64,000 nucleotides of DNA from Rhynchosporium graminicola (taxonomy: Eukaryota; Ascomycota; Leotiomycetes; Helotiales; Ploettnerulaceae), in assembly GCA_900074885.1 (NCBI GenBank), contig FJUW01000071.1, positions 114,973 through 178,972 on the forward strand, read 5' to 3'. The notes beneath the pieces are model-generated. The model had not been told where the DNA came from, made no database searches, and saw only the letters and a list, made by a program, of their open reading frames with translations. This document shows, piece after piece, positions 24,824-37,264 of the stretch. Both the position numbers and the translations under genes were made by a program. The stretch's first letter is position 1. The number at the start of each line of letters is the position of its first letter.

Positions 24824-26848
24824 GCTGAGGTGTACGTGCAACAGCTTTTTAGTAGCTTAAATTCATGGAAACTGCCACAGAAAAGTGTTAAGCGAAGGAT
24901 TCCAGTCTATAAAATGATCCTTTACCTCTGAAGTAGAGAATCAAGATCCACGAATGAAAATTTTGCATATAGCACTTGTAAATAAGCAAAGACAGAGGCT
25001 AGCCTTTGATTAGAAACTACACCAGAAGCCTCGGAGGAATGTAGAGTAAATATCCTTATACGCGCGCCATTATCTAGTTTGTATACAAGTATCCCGAACT
25101 ATTACATGAGCTGTTCGAAATGTTTCCAGAGGTACAAGAAAAGTAGTATTATTATTATCCCGCAATAAACGATTTTAGTTCTTCTGTCTTTCTCTGCTTC
25201 TCACCTTCATAAAAGAAATACTTGCACTATTAGAAGGTAGAGCGGATAAGATTGAAAGCCAAATTCCAAAGCTTATAGTCTACTTGTCGTAAAATATTAG
25301 CTTAATAGTATGGTACTCTCATATGTGAACTCTAAAAAAATCGCTATAGTGGGGCGTCTTGAAATCTTGGAAGCAGATAAACTAAAATTCGCTTATTCTG
25401 AAACTTCCTTGAAGTCAATATTGATACGTTTACTCACGAAGTGGGTCACATGCAGAAGGATATGCTTTTCGCGTTTGGTAGCATGGTCTAAAAATATATC
25501 GTGAGAAGTCCAGTGGTAGGTGTGTGTATCATTTTTACTCCTCATCTTAGTTGGCGAAGGTGCAATGTTGTTCAAAAAAACCTTTATTTAAACTCTTATA
25601 CTATAGTACCGCCCTAAACAGATCCTAGCGTGGCAAAGTGATTTCCAAGGCGTTTTGTGTATATAAATCGGACCGTGCCAGCCTTGACACGCTAGGAATT
25701 GTTATAAGGGGGTAGGGGTATATTAGATAGAAAATAATAGCGATCGATTATTTGAAGATCGATAAGAAGATGCTCTAGTAAATACTCAAACTTGTCTTCT
25801 GCGTCTTTGATAGAATTTTTAATATACTTCGCTAGTATTTCAGCTTTCCATCGAAGTTCTTAACGCCCTTCGACATTTATATAATCTGGATACTCGATCG
25901 TGAACAGAACAGTCCTATCTTTCATCCCTTGAACTTATGCAACATGCATTCACAGAATATGCTATTTAATGAATACTCTCTAGATTATCGCAGTAAGAAG
26001 AGGCAAGTTATATATTTTTATCTAAACAAACAAAATTGGAATAATATAGTATAACCGTATCAATAGACGTAACCAGATCCCTCTCAACTAGTCAAACATC
26101 CCAATGAAGATCTAAATACTCACCTCTCTGCTTCATCTCTTATTCTCAACCACTTGAATTAACTTTTCCATTTCAAAGGAACCAGGAACTCCTCTCTATT
26201 GATAACAATGTTGCTACGCTTCTTTGTAGTGTTATGGCAATCACTGGTCCTCCCTAGCTTTAGTCATCCAAAGGTAGAACATAGTTCGCGAGGAATTCCA
26301 AGATGATATATCTATCCGGGAGTAGTGATACTGTCCAACTATAACATTATAGAGCTGAAGTTAGAGTGTCAGTAGTGCCTTGCGAACTCACGAGAGGTAT
26401 GAGAATCGAAGTACGAGAGAAGGGATCCTTGAGATGATCAGGGTCGTAGAGCTATGGACCGGGACCGAGACCTCGACGCATGCATACATTTTGTTCAAGG
26501 CCTTGCCGCTATGTCAGTAAGTGTTAGTAGTGAGCCTAGAATATCAATGGATCTTGCATGTTCAACCACGATATTTCGTACTTTGAGTGAGTTCGTATGT
26601 GGGTTTCACATGATGCACAGACTAGTTGAGAGATGGCTATTTTTGAGTGTTTTGCATTTTATAAGCTCGCATCGCCTTCGGCTCACCGGTTTCTCTGACC
26701 TCAGGCAACCCATCTTCCTGATTTTGCTCTCTTCAGATCACTGATACGCGTTGGTCTTTTCCACGACAGAAGTCAAATTCCATCCCTTCTTAAACATATA
26801 TCCGTCGCAAATATTCCAGCAACTTTTCCTGCCGCCCAGACCACCTCC
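24824..26848. other. AT-rich gene-poor stretch
   Basis: Between about 24.85 and 26.15 kb the sequence becomes visibly AT/TA-rich with scattered TAG/TAA in all frames, as in RIP-affected DNA, though I could not recognise any element apart from a short inverted-repeat module at 25.62 kb. From 26.2 kb base composition returns to normal; a 96-codon plus frame at 26454 is not convincing. Confidence 0.5.
25622..25696. repeat. Short inverted-repeat module, possible DNA-transposon terminus
   Basis: cctagcgtggcaa at the left and ttgacacgctagg at the right are inverted copies with one mismatch (12 of 13), about 48 bp apart. The interior (ccaaggcgttttgtg ... ggaccgtgcc) reminds me of the subterminal sequence of Fot1/pogo-type fungal elements, from memory only. 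No transposase is nearby; this would be a solo terminus or a tiny non-autonomous remnant. Confidence 0.4.
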
Positions 26849-29800
26849 CTAATACCTCTTCCCACTTGGCTTTAACAACTCCCCAAATGCGCCGTCAATC
26901 TGCTTCTTCAACTCCTTGTAGGTAACTATCATACAATCTTGATCATCTCTACTAACCAACTTAATCTTTTCGCCACTCCCCGCATCAAGTTTGTTCATAC
27001 ACTCCAGCACATGTCCCAAGTCCACCACCGGTTTACCCTCCGCATTCACCTGATGGAAAACATAATCCCGAAATAGTTTCAGGATGTATCGCTCGCCGAC
27101 TTCAGACCATTTGAGATCGCCTTCGTATTCGGGACGTTCGTTAATGGTGCCAAGCTTGGCGATAAGACGGAAAAGACGACCGTTTTCAAGTTCAGACGAG
27201 AGGGTGGAAGTGGATGTATCGTTGGCGTGGAGGGAGTTATCGTAGGACGTCATGATTTGGCCTGAGATGCCGCGGATGAATTCACTTAGATCTTTTGCTT
27301 CGGGTGCAGCGGCGGGGGTGAGGAGCCATTCGACTGTATCACGGAATTCGACACTGTAGTTGCGCTTCAGGCTTTCTAGTGAGCCTTTTAGTGATGTGTT
27401 GGTTGAGGCGAGGTTGAGATTGTTAGTGGCGATAGCTAGGATGAGTTTGCCGAACAGAATGAAATCTTCTTGTTGAAGCTCTGCGATTGGTCTGTCGGCT
27501 TCGAATTGTACGACGTCGAGGATTGAACAGGCGTTGAGACGAATGCGGTTCTTGTCTGTCACAAGAACTTTGCTGGGGTCCATGCAGCGAACTGCGAGAT
27601 TAGCTGCGTGGATGGATTTTATGGCGTTTGCTATCTGGACAACATAGCCCCAAAGAATTTGTTCTGATACTACGGCTATTGCAATACGATTGCCGTACCG
27701 GTTTGTGTTGGTAAAATGTGCTTCGACTATCGTTTTTGACAGGGGGTAGTAGTTGTAAACAAAGATAAGCGAGCTGTCGCCAAACGCTCTGGTAGTGAAT
27801 GCATCGATGACAGAGACCACGCTCGCACTGTCAACTCGCTTCCAATTTTTGGCCGCTTGGACGGCATTCGCGTTGCTCAGACGAAAGCCTATCCTTATTA
27901 GCTTCATTGGTAATATATGAGATAGAACACACCTTCAATTCGTCGCAATACATACGTGAGGCCATTCTTGCTTGAAACAGCCTTGTAAACCCAGCTGGGA
28001 AAGCCAAATACAGTGGCACTTCTGTGATGGGAGGTATCTAATGGTACTAAAGTATGGTAATGTTCTACAATCGGGAGTTGAGAATCTATCTTGTCAGAAA
28101 TGTCTTACTAAAGATTCCCAATAACGTACTTGGCATGATTTGACGTGCCGCCTCGGATTTCTTTTGTAGGTCTTCTCGAAGATCGTTCGGCATGAAGAAG
28201 TCGTGAGCATGCCTCTGGTAGGCTAAAAGATCTTGTCTATGCGCACCAATGGGAGCATAGAGATGGTATTGTAGCTGGGAGAATCAGATTTGCCCGCCGA
28301 TTAGATAGAGTTTCTTACAGGTTGTGCTGGAGACGCGAATGCTGTCTGGTTTTGGAAGTAGCCAGCAGGATTCGTCTGAACATTATTCTCTTCGAGGTAA
28401 GGGTTGTATGGAGTGGTAGGCATAGCTTGGTTCATTGTCTGCATTGAAAATGGATCGTACGTAGTTTGCGCGTCGGGGGTTGCTCCATTAGCCAGAAGCT
28501 ACCGGCAGTTAGCTATTTGATCTGTACTGTGATTGACATGTTGTCCTTACGCTATGAGAGAGGTCATAGTTTTGGGGAGTGAATTCTTTAATTGCTGCTG
28601 GATTGAATGTTGCTGGTTCAGCATCTGAGGAGGGATTTGGTGTTGTGGTACCTGTAACGTAAGTAAGAGTCCTAGCTAAGAAAGCACCGTGCTTACCTCC
28701 GAACCTTGGAGTAAAAGGCGCTGCATTTGCAGCGTGAGAAGATATGGTGGAGTTCTTCCCCACGACGGGAAGAACTGATGGTGTGAAAGCCGGCGACTCA
28801 ACATTCAAAGACTTCTTTCTATTCAGCCCAAATTAGCGATTGTTTAGACCCAGAAGATCAACAAAGAGAAATGCATGGTTTGACAGCGTTCCGGTTTCAG
28901 TTGGTGGAGGGCAGGGCAGCAACAAGAGGCTGAAATTTCACTCGAAAATTGGGTCTTTGACAACAGAACATCCAGTAAGGCATGATTAACATCTTGCCTG
29001 TTCTAACGGGCAGAGAGTCCTCCAATCGTAATGGCGCACTCATGTAGATTATCCTCAAGCATAGACCTGGAAATCTGTCGATGATGGAGCCTTGCAACAT
29101 GTAATATCAATTTCGTTGAGTAGTAGATGACAAAATGTCAGGACCGTACACGTGGTGCAGCTTGACATTTGTTCGAGGACCAAACGTAGTCGAAGTTGTG
29201 GCACAACGCCGAGAAAAGAAACGAATCCGCCAGTATAAGGTGACGGTGCTGTATAAACACGAGACCAACAACTCAGAAGATTAGGCAAAGTCTTCAGGAT
29301 TACACAGCTTGGACACTCTCTGAATCCTGGGTAGGAACGCTGGTACTCAATGGAGGACAGCCGTCTTTAATTAAGACTTCAAATGACGCGCGTGAGAAAT
29401 GGTCTTCTTGCAGTGCTTTGCGATGAACCGACTCGGTTTTAATACTTGAGCATGAGGCTTGGATTGCCTAGAGAGACTGATAGGAATCATGCAACCCAAA
29501 ATCCAATAGTATATGCCGTGTATTGCGCATGGTCTTGCCCGGTAAAGCCGCCTCTCTTGTCCAGCATCGATGTAGTGAAGTGACGAAAGTTTCTCGGGTT
29601 CGGCATTCCCAACATCAGATGTTGCTCTTCTTCGTTCTCGCTTGACCCCATCCAAGTTGAAGTTTGGTGTCATTTTCCCACCAGCGCAACTTTGTGACTT
29701 GACTGATTGATATCCAGATCCAAGCGCTCATCGCCTCCTCGGATGCGGCTCCCAAAATCTTGTCGTTGTATCCAGCATATCCTCCAGACTAATCAAGTGG

Positions 29801-30135
29801 CATCCGCAATTCCCGCTAGATCCAGGTGCTCAAGTTCCAGGTTCGAAGAAACATTACGGAAAATCTACTTACGAATCTGCCTGTGTCATCATGCTCTTGT
29901 TCGAATCATGGCTGAAGACACATCCCGAGTCTTCCCAACGGCAATGGCCATATATCGTGACATTTCTGCAGAGGGTGTCCTTCGAGTTCTCTGGATCGCG
30001 CCCGATCAGCCTCAGCTCCAATTCTTCTTTCCGAGTGCCTGATTGTCTGCCAAATCAGTACGTACCTCGTCCTTTCGGTCTGGGCGATCCTGCTGGCTTG
30101 CGCAGCTCCGGTGGATTGAATCGGGCTGAAGACAT
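26849..30135 (-). CDS. pan3: PAN2-PAN3 deadenylation complex subunit PAN3
   Basis: Eight exons: 30135-30066, 29990-29873, 28818-28697, 28651-28551, 28498-28319, 28274-28130, 28085-27933 and 27888-26849; 642 aa with every phase matching. The N-terminal CCCH zinc finger uses C31, C40, C47 and H51 (DTLCRNVTIYGHC...). The PABP-binding PAM2 motif SLNVESPAFTP is at about 66-76. The conserved QYHLYAPIGAHRQDLLAYQR precedes a pseudokinase domain (about 245-500: VFGFPSWVYK, VLRRIEGFRLSN, AVRCMDPSKVLV). A coiled coil and C-terminal knob end near GELLKPSGKRY. PAN3 dimers recruit PAN2 nuclease to poly(A) tails. Intron 2, between finger and PAM2, is 1054 nt; the others are about 45-80 nt. Identity is secure. 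Confidence 0.95.
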
Positions 30136-30814
30136 GATATGATATGACGTGTCTAGGTTTCTTGAACCATCCGACTTCCTATCTGCCACCACCCGTTGAC
30201 ACAATGCGAAGTCTGCGAGCGATATTAGCAGTGACCACGTATGAATTGCGCAACTAGGAGCTTGGTCCTTGCAACAAGAAGCGATCCAGATCTTGATCTT
30301 GCATGTGGCCGAGAACAAAGCCATGGGAACAAAGACAAATAAGACAAGGCTATGAGGATTATTACTTACTTCGGTCTGACGAACATTGCTTTGCTGCGAG
30401 TGTTGATCAATTGATGCCCATAAAGGGATAGTCGGACACTATGCCAACTGCCGCCAAAACGAATGTAACTATTCAAAGATCCATTGTCAGCAAAGAAGTG
30501 CTTAACTAGGTATGTTGTGGTGGTCGCCAGTGACTAGTGAACTGTACTGAATGTTACGCGGGGAGTTTGAGAGGTGGAGCAGGCGCGTATGGATATGTGG
30601 CTAGCTTAGTGTGGCTAGTGTGCCGACGCTCGATAGCATCATCCCGCCAAATACTAGCTACATAACCTTATGGCACCAAAATCCACACTACTCAACTTCA
30701 CAGCCGCAAAATCGCTTTACTGCTCCCTCTATAGTGTTATTGATTGTTCCTGGGCACGACGATAGCATCTATGAAATGTCTATATAAGGAAAACATTCAA
30801 CAAAAGTCTGAGTT
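30136..30814. promoter_or_regulatory. Shared divergent promoter region, PAN3 / UBX protein
   Basis: The 679-nt interval between the PAN3 start codon (-) and the UBX-protein start codon (+). A TATA-like tctatataagg lies at 30778-30788, about 30 nt before the plus-strand ATG, so it would have to act on a very short leader or be fortuitous. No other element recognised. Confidence 0.45.
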
Positions 30815-32399
30815 ATGGCGACCCCGGCAACGGACATCAGCGAGCTCTCCGAGTCGCAACAGCTGGCCTTAGAACAATATACTGCAGTTACCGATCAGGA
30901 CGTTGCAGCTGCAATACCCCTCCTACAACGATCGCAGTGGAATGTACAGGTAAACCATAAACTCTCTGCTTATATCTTCTGGTCGTTTCCTAAAACTCTC
31001 ACAGATAGCAATTGCCAAGTTCTTTGATGGGGAAGGCCCAGATCCAGTCGAGGAGGCACGAGCAGCTCAAAATGCACCTCCACCACGAGCACCCAGGCAG
31101 GAGAATTTACAGCAAAGTCTTCTCCAAGGCTCATCACGAGCTCTAAGATCCGATCCTCAGAATGATGCCGCGCCTCGAGTCGTACCTCAACTAGACGACG
31201 ATGCTATTCAGAGACCGAACCTCATCCTCTCCCTCCTTTTCACGCCCTTCAGCATCCTCTACAAGGTCTTCTTCTCTCCGTCATTCGGCATATTTTCCTT
31301 TCTATTCCCTTTCCTCCCACGAGCTTTGCGGCCGAATCCCACGACCGGAACGACAAGGAGGGCGAATACGGGTGGAAGACGGGCATTAAAGCCCCGGGAT
31401 TCAGTGGCGCGATTGAAGCGGGAGTTCGAAGAAGAATATGGGAACAACACATTACCATTCTACGAAGGCGGGTATGCGCAAGCACTAGATCTGGCCAACA
31501 AGGAACTGAAGTTCTTGATTATCCTCCTCATCTCCACCGAACACGACGACACATCGTCTTTCGTCCGCGAAACACTGCTCACGTCCGAAGTTCAGGCCTT
31601 CCTTAACGAGCCCTCAAACAACGTAATACTCTGGACCGGAGATGTTAGAGACTCGGAGGCCTACCAAGTTTCCACAGCGTTACATTGCAACAAATTTCCA
31701 TTTACAGCCGTAATAGCACATGCTCCAAAGAAAAGTACGTCGATGTCTGTGATATCGCGAATCGTTGGACCAATGGACGCATCTACCTACCTTGCACAAG
31801 TCCGAAGTGCCATCTCCTCCCACGAAGAAGAATTAGCTACAGTCCGCGCATCACGCTCAGCACAGAATTTCGAGAGAAACCTACGCCAAGAACAGGATTC
31901 CGCCTACGAGCGAAGTTTAGCACAGGATAGAGAGCGAGCTCGTCTGAAGAAAGAAGCGGAAGCTGCAGCCGCGGCGGAAGAGCTCAGAAAGCAGGAGGCT
32001 GAGAAAGTAGCGAATCAGTTAGCTGCGAATAAGCTACAATGGCGCAAATGGCGAGCCTCTCTCATCTCCCCAGAGCCCGATACAGACGAGAAGGATATCG
32101 TGCGTATAGCTCTCAAGATGCCAGAGGCAGCTCGAGTGATGCGTCGTTTTCGTCCAGATGACGAGCTTGAGGAATTATACGCTTTTGTGGATTGTTATGA
32201 GTTCGTCAAAGCTGGGCCCGCGACTGAATCTGTAGATAGGCCGCAAGGGTATAAGCATGTGTTTGATTTCAGGCTGGTGCAGACACTTCCTAGAGTTGTG
32301 TATGGAGTTGAAGATGGAGGAACGGTTGGAGAGAGGGTTGGGAGGAGTGGGAATCTGATTGTGGAACCTATCAAGGATGATGAGGAGGACGATGAGTAG
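30815..32399 (+). CDS. UBX-domain ER protein, Ubx2/FAF2-like
   Basis: Two exons, 30815-30949 and 31005-32399, with a 55-nt intron; 509 aa. Order of parts: UBA-like helix bundle (about 8-55, YTAVTDQDVAAAIPLLQRSQWN), a hydrophobic hairpin (about 117-155, LILSLLFTPFSILYK ... FSFLFPFLPRAL), a UAS thioredoxin-like domain (about 185-320), and a charged coiled coil (about 325-400). A C-terminal UBX domain (about 405-490, ALKMPEAARVMRRFRPDD) and an acidic tail DDEEDDE follow. This is the architecture of FAF2/UBXD8 and yeast Ubx2, which anchor Cdc48/p97 to the ER membrane and lipid droplets for ERAD. It faces PAN3 across a 679-nt promoter. Family call is firm; Ubx2 versus another fungal UBX paralogue is less so. 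Confidence 0.9.
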
Positions 32400-33184
32400 A
32401 TGATAGTCAGGTAGATTGTGTTATTAATATGCCACAGATTCTTCATCATGGTCGTTTGCAGATTCCTGTTTTGTATTAGTGTGATCATCTGGTTTTGTAA
32501 CATTTCCCAAGATGCTCGTGCTCTGGTGCAAGTCGCTCATCACGAAGTAACAGCGAGCCAATTTCTTGAGACATTACGGGCTTGAAAGCAATACTGGGAT
32601 ACCAGTCCCTTGGTATCAAGGATACCTTCGCTAAAGCGATGTGAGACTTCCAAGACATCGTGTTGTCGTTACCTCTTTGCCTGTTTACCTCGCTTAGAGG
32701 TTTTCCCCTTCGCCTCGCTCGGTGTCTGCTCCGAGCTTACGATCTTATTCACACGGCAGACCTTCTTCATAAATGAGTATCATGATTCAACATCCCATAT
32801 CCCAAAATCCAAATGACGAGCCAAAAACCAAGCAACGTCAAAGGGAAAAAATGAAAGGTTTTAGTCAATTTATTTAGGCGCATTTGCACTTGCCTGCCCT
32901 GCTCTCTCTCAGTCGAGGCTCAACAACACATGCATACCCTAAAGACTTCTTCTACCCAACGAGTAGGTTTTGACACCAACAAAGTTATACTCGAAATTTC
33001 AGTCTCAAGCCTATGCATCTTCAAGATAACTTTCTGCCCTCTAGTGACTGAAAATGCATCAGACCCAAGCTGCGCCGCAGGTCAACCATGACGTAATCTC
33101 ACCTTTCAACCAGCTAATCTATCTCCTCATATCCACACCCGCCTCTCCTCGTGCGAACAAAGTAAACAAACAAGCGATGAAATC
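32400..33184. other. Intergenic, nothing recognised
   Basis: 3' region of the UBX gene and promoter of the Zn2Cys6 regulator. Only short frames. Confidence 0.5.
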
Positions 33185-35420
33185 ATGAACAGTCCTTCTG
33201 CTCCAGCAGTGCGATTGAGCTGCGAGGAGTGTAAACGACGCAAGACCAAGTGCAACAAGCAAGTTCCATGCACCGCATGCAAAAGTGCCGGTATCAAGTG
33301 TAACACGGTCCAACGGGCAAGGAAACCTCGTGGAAGAATTGCGCAAAACAAAAGCAGCCATGGAGAAATTGATACGAGAGTTGCGAGGCTAGAAGATCTT
33401 GTGAGGCAGTTGAAGGTATGCGTGGTAGTTTTAGGAGGTTGTGCTATGGCAGAATGCTTACAAGTTACAGTCACAAGTACAGTCCGGCAAAGGCAGTGAA
33501 AACGAGCAACAGGATTTCAACAGTCCATCGTCCGGAAATTCTCTTTTTAAGGAATCCAATGCTCTACAGAAGTACGTTGCTTCGGATTTCTGGGAGGCTT
33601 TGTCTCTCGAGGTACATGTAGAATGACTAAGCGATGAAACCACGCTGATCATTTTCACAGGCAAACGGTATTCGAGAAATCTTAGAAGGTGGCGAAGATA
33701 TAGATTCACTCAGTGAACCTGCAGCCGAATCTCCAGTGGCTTTTACGGACCACACTTCCAGCTCTGGGAATGTTTTGTTCGGTTACGGTACTCCGAGCTC
33801 AGTTCATGATCTGACTCAACTCGTCACCAGCGAGACAAGGAGAATTCTCCTTTCGGCTTATCAATCGCGAGTGGACTGTATCGTCAAGTTTCTTCACTGG
33901 CCTTCTGTATTGACAGCAATCGTCATAAAGGATGCGGGCCAAAGTGGAAACGAATCAAGCAGAGCACAGGCCTTAGAATCCGCTATATGTTACACCGCGG
34001 TTTGTATCATGACCGACGAAGAGGCCGAGACGTCCCTAGGATGCAAGAAGGCGTTACTGAGAGACCAGCTTCGAATGAGCGTGGAGATGTCTTTTTCCAA
34101 TGCCAAACTCCTCGAACAACCAGATCTGATGGTACTACAAGCATTTCTCATATACCTGGTAAGTTGTGTCAACCACGACATCAATCATCACTGACATAAA
34201 GTAAGCTAGGCCTGAAATGCTCTACCACACACGCATCGGCTTGGACTCTATTCTCTATCGCTGTAAGACTTGCAAAAGCTTTACAACTCGGGTCGGAAGA
34301 CCCAAGTAAATATTCAGCTCTCGACATGGAGATACGTCGAAGAGTGTGGTCGTCAATCGGTGTACTAGATGCGCAATTGGCACTCGACAGAGGAGCACCA
34401 GCCATGCTCTCCAGCCAAGATATGCAGAAGTCACCACTGACCATCAACGATTCGGATTTGTATCCTGGTTGCCCAACTCCAATCGAGCCTGCTGGTTTTA
34501 CAGACATGTCGTTTGCGTCTATGACTCACCGTGCATCGATATGCCAAAAAGCCGTGGAGGGCATCCCATCTGATACAGACGATTCCTGGAGCCGATGGAA
34601 AGAGGCAGTCGCCACTTGTGACGCTTATGAAGAGTATGCCAGAGTTTATTTCGCGAACGTCGATTTTTCATCACCGCCACTCCAACAATTCGCTCAGGCC
34701 GTTGCAGATGCATCACTCGCAAACATCAAACTAATGCTTCGCCGTCCTCCCCATCGCAACCAGCGGAGGAAGATCCCACCTTGGGATGATTTTGACGTCA
34801 TGAAGTCAGCTACTCATATTTTGGAGCGAGCTCTTCTCAAACATGCAAGTTCGACTTTCAATACTTGGGCCTGGTTTTCATGGGTGAAATGGTATGTCCT
34901 GGCTGTTCTTCTCGCCGAGCTGTGCGGGCCTGTGAAGGGGTCTGCTGCGGACGATGCGTACGTCGTGGCTCAGAAGACGTTTGTAAGATATGCGAGAGTG
35001 GTTGCTGATAGCGAGTCTGGGATGCTATGGAGGCCGATCGTCAAGCTCATGCGCCGGGTTCAAGAATTGAGAGGAGGAACGATGGAGGGGATGTCGAATC
35101 CGGTCCCGTCCCCTGCCTCTGCCTCGAAAGAAGTCGCCTCCGATAATCCAGAATTTGTTCCTCATCAATTTGCCGACCTTGATATCAATCAGCAGCCGCT
35201 TCTCCAAAATGTTGGAATCCCCTTTGACCAATCTTTTCAAAACTCGAATACAATGTCTTATTTGGTATCCGGTGCGCAGGCCCTGGAAAGTTGTGCGAAT
35301 GTCCAATTGGATACACTGCCTGACTACAATGTCCCATGGACGAATTGGGATAATTTCCTCGAGGATGTGGACAACACATCAAACGTTGACTGGAGTATGG
35401 ACTGGCAGAACTTTACTTAA
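33185..35420 (+). CDS. Zn2Cys6 fungal transcription factor
   Basis: Four exons: 33185-33415, 33471-33611, 33661-34158 and 34206-35420; about 694 aa. Exon 2 could also begin at 33465, adding two codons. The N-terminal binuclear cluster has spacing C-x2-C-x6-C-x5-C-x2-C-x6-C ([11 protein letters not shown]...), followed by a basic linker (RARKPRGRI) and a coiled coil ([15 protein letters not shown]). The middle (about 190-480) is a fungal_trans-type regulatory domain, with [32 protein letters not shown] and [20 protein letters not shown]. The C-terminus is acidic/aromatic ([10 protein letters not shown]), a likely activation region. Target genes cannot be read from sequence; glutamate decarboxylase lies about 2 kb downstream on the other strand. 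Confidence 0.88.
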
Positions 35421-37264
35421 CATATACCGAGGCTAGGTAAATCCATCCTCAAATATAGTCAGGTATATGGAACGTCGTAAGTCAATAATACATTCATAGA
35501 AGGGTCTCGGAATATTACCCGAAGAAATAATTTCGGGTCACCTAACTTTTCGATGACTTTGAAAATCTGACATGATGAATGTACTACAAAGTTCCAAGTC
35601 GCTGCGCGGGAGATGGGGTTGGTTCTCTCATTTCAGCCACGACATGATGCAACAACCCCACCTCTTTCGGCCAGTAGCAAACATCGCTCCCAGAGATCGC
35701 ATCTCGATCATCTTACACGTAACCCTCGATTAATTCTCCCGGATACGATCACCCCCCCTGATTCTCTCAAGCACCAATTCAATCCTAACCAAACATTCAC
35801 TCAGATACATCCCATGGTCTCCTTGCCCGCCATGTCACTATACACTAGCGTTCTCGCGCCCCCATCAGCACTTCTCCCAATCCAGCCAAAAAATAATATC
35901 GACCCATCTTTACTTATCATAATATATCGGATATTCCGTCCTACACTATCCAGGATCCACACAGCTCCTCCTTTCGCATCAGCTCGTACATCTGCATCAC
36001 CAAACTTGCTCACCTCATACCGACCCAGACCCAGATTCGCGCTCTTCTCATCGCTCGCCCAAACCTCGAAGATTCTCTGACCATGCTCCACCGTCAACTC
36101 TTCACTGGGTTCAAAGACGTGCTGTATCGACCTCACAATCACGAGATTGCATGCGCATGCCGCGCGATCCCTTTCAGATTCGGAAGTGCCAAAACACAGA
36201 AAGCAGGATGGTAAGGACGATATTCACAGTCGAGGAATTCTCAAGTCCTATCCTGTCTCTCGCTTGAGAATCCCTATCTCGATGCCCGCACGAGCTACGG
36301 ATCCGTGAAGAGCTACCCGGCGTTTTCAAAACGCTTCCTGCCCGCGAGAACAGACGCGCAATTGCTCTGATCAAGCTCCCATACTCCGAGGGACACCTGG
36401 GCGTGACTTGCAAGATCATCTATCTGTTCGGCTCCTCCGCCTATCTCGAGGTCGCCGCGGGCCGAGGATCGTCTGCCCGGCTTTGAGTGCAGCTCCGCGA
36501 GGAATGTTAGTCTAGTCCTGCTAGAAAGAGACCCAAAGGGACGGCGAGGAGAGAGCGAGAGATCCACAGAAATCTTGCGCATCAAACACCTCGACCTCTT
36601 TCCTATCCTCCCGCAGTCTCATATTCACTCCTTACCCGAACGAAAGGCCTGGTCTACGTCTAGTGGGAACATTTCACCGCAAGTCCATCCGCCGATACAC
36701 GAGCGTATCTCTGCAAACGAAAGCATTGTGAGCTCAAAAACAGCATTACGAAGGATCCTGTCGATATCCAAAATCTCGTTTCTGAATTTCTTGATTCTGT
36801 TGTCGACTAGGGTTTCCATCCTCGAGATGAGAACCGAGCTGCAGTGTCGAGCTTGATACTTACTCGTTGCACACAAACTTGGAAATAAAGTCACACAAAA
36901 GACCTCCCAGCGAAGAAAAGTTCATCCTACTGTATCACCTATCTTCAAAATATATAATCACTTGTGTATCTAGTAGAAGCTTTAACACATTTTCAACTAG
37001 CTGCAAAATCATACCATGTGTTCACTTCGCCCCCTTCAAAGTCATTAAGCGAGACGCTAGACAGCCAGGCTCTAGAAGCCCCAAAGCCCGCTCCCTCATC
37101 GATCTTCAGCGATGAGCAATTTCTACTCTTCTCCTCTGAAATTCCATCAAGTCTGACATGAAGAACTTGATAAATTGCAGGCTTTAAATTCATCTTGTCT
37201 TCTAGTCTATAGTATCACGTCATGGAATTAACGACTCCCTCATCTACCTCTCCTCCCAATTTAT
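35421..37264. other. Intergenic with overlapping opposite-strand ORFs
   Basis: At 35613-36080 (+, 155 codons) and 35801-36142 (-, about 113 codons) two open frames overlap in antisense. The minus one (…EHGQRIFEVWASDEKS…) has a balanced, protein-like composition but no ATG upstream before a TGA; the plus one has an ATG and Pro/Ser-rich composition. More short minus frames follow at 36313-36894. Neither shows a domain I know. At most one is a gene. Confidence 0.3.

Noticed and set aside
29371..29673. 100-codon minus ORF inside the long PAN3 intron as an extra PAN3 exon
   Set aside because: Family sequence runs directly from the zinc-finger exon to the PAM2 exon with matching phase; the ORF resembles no part of PAN3.
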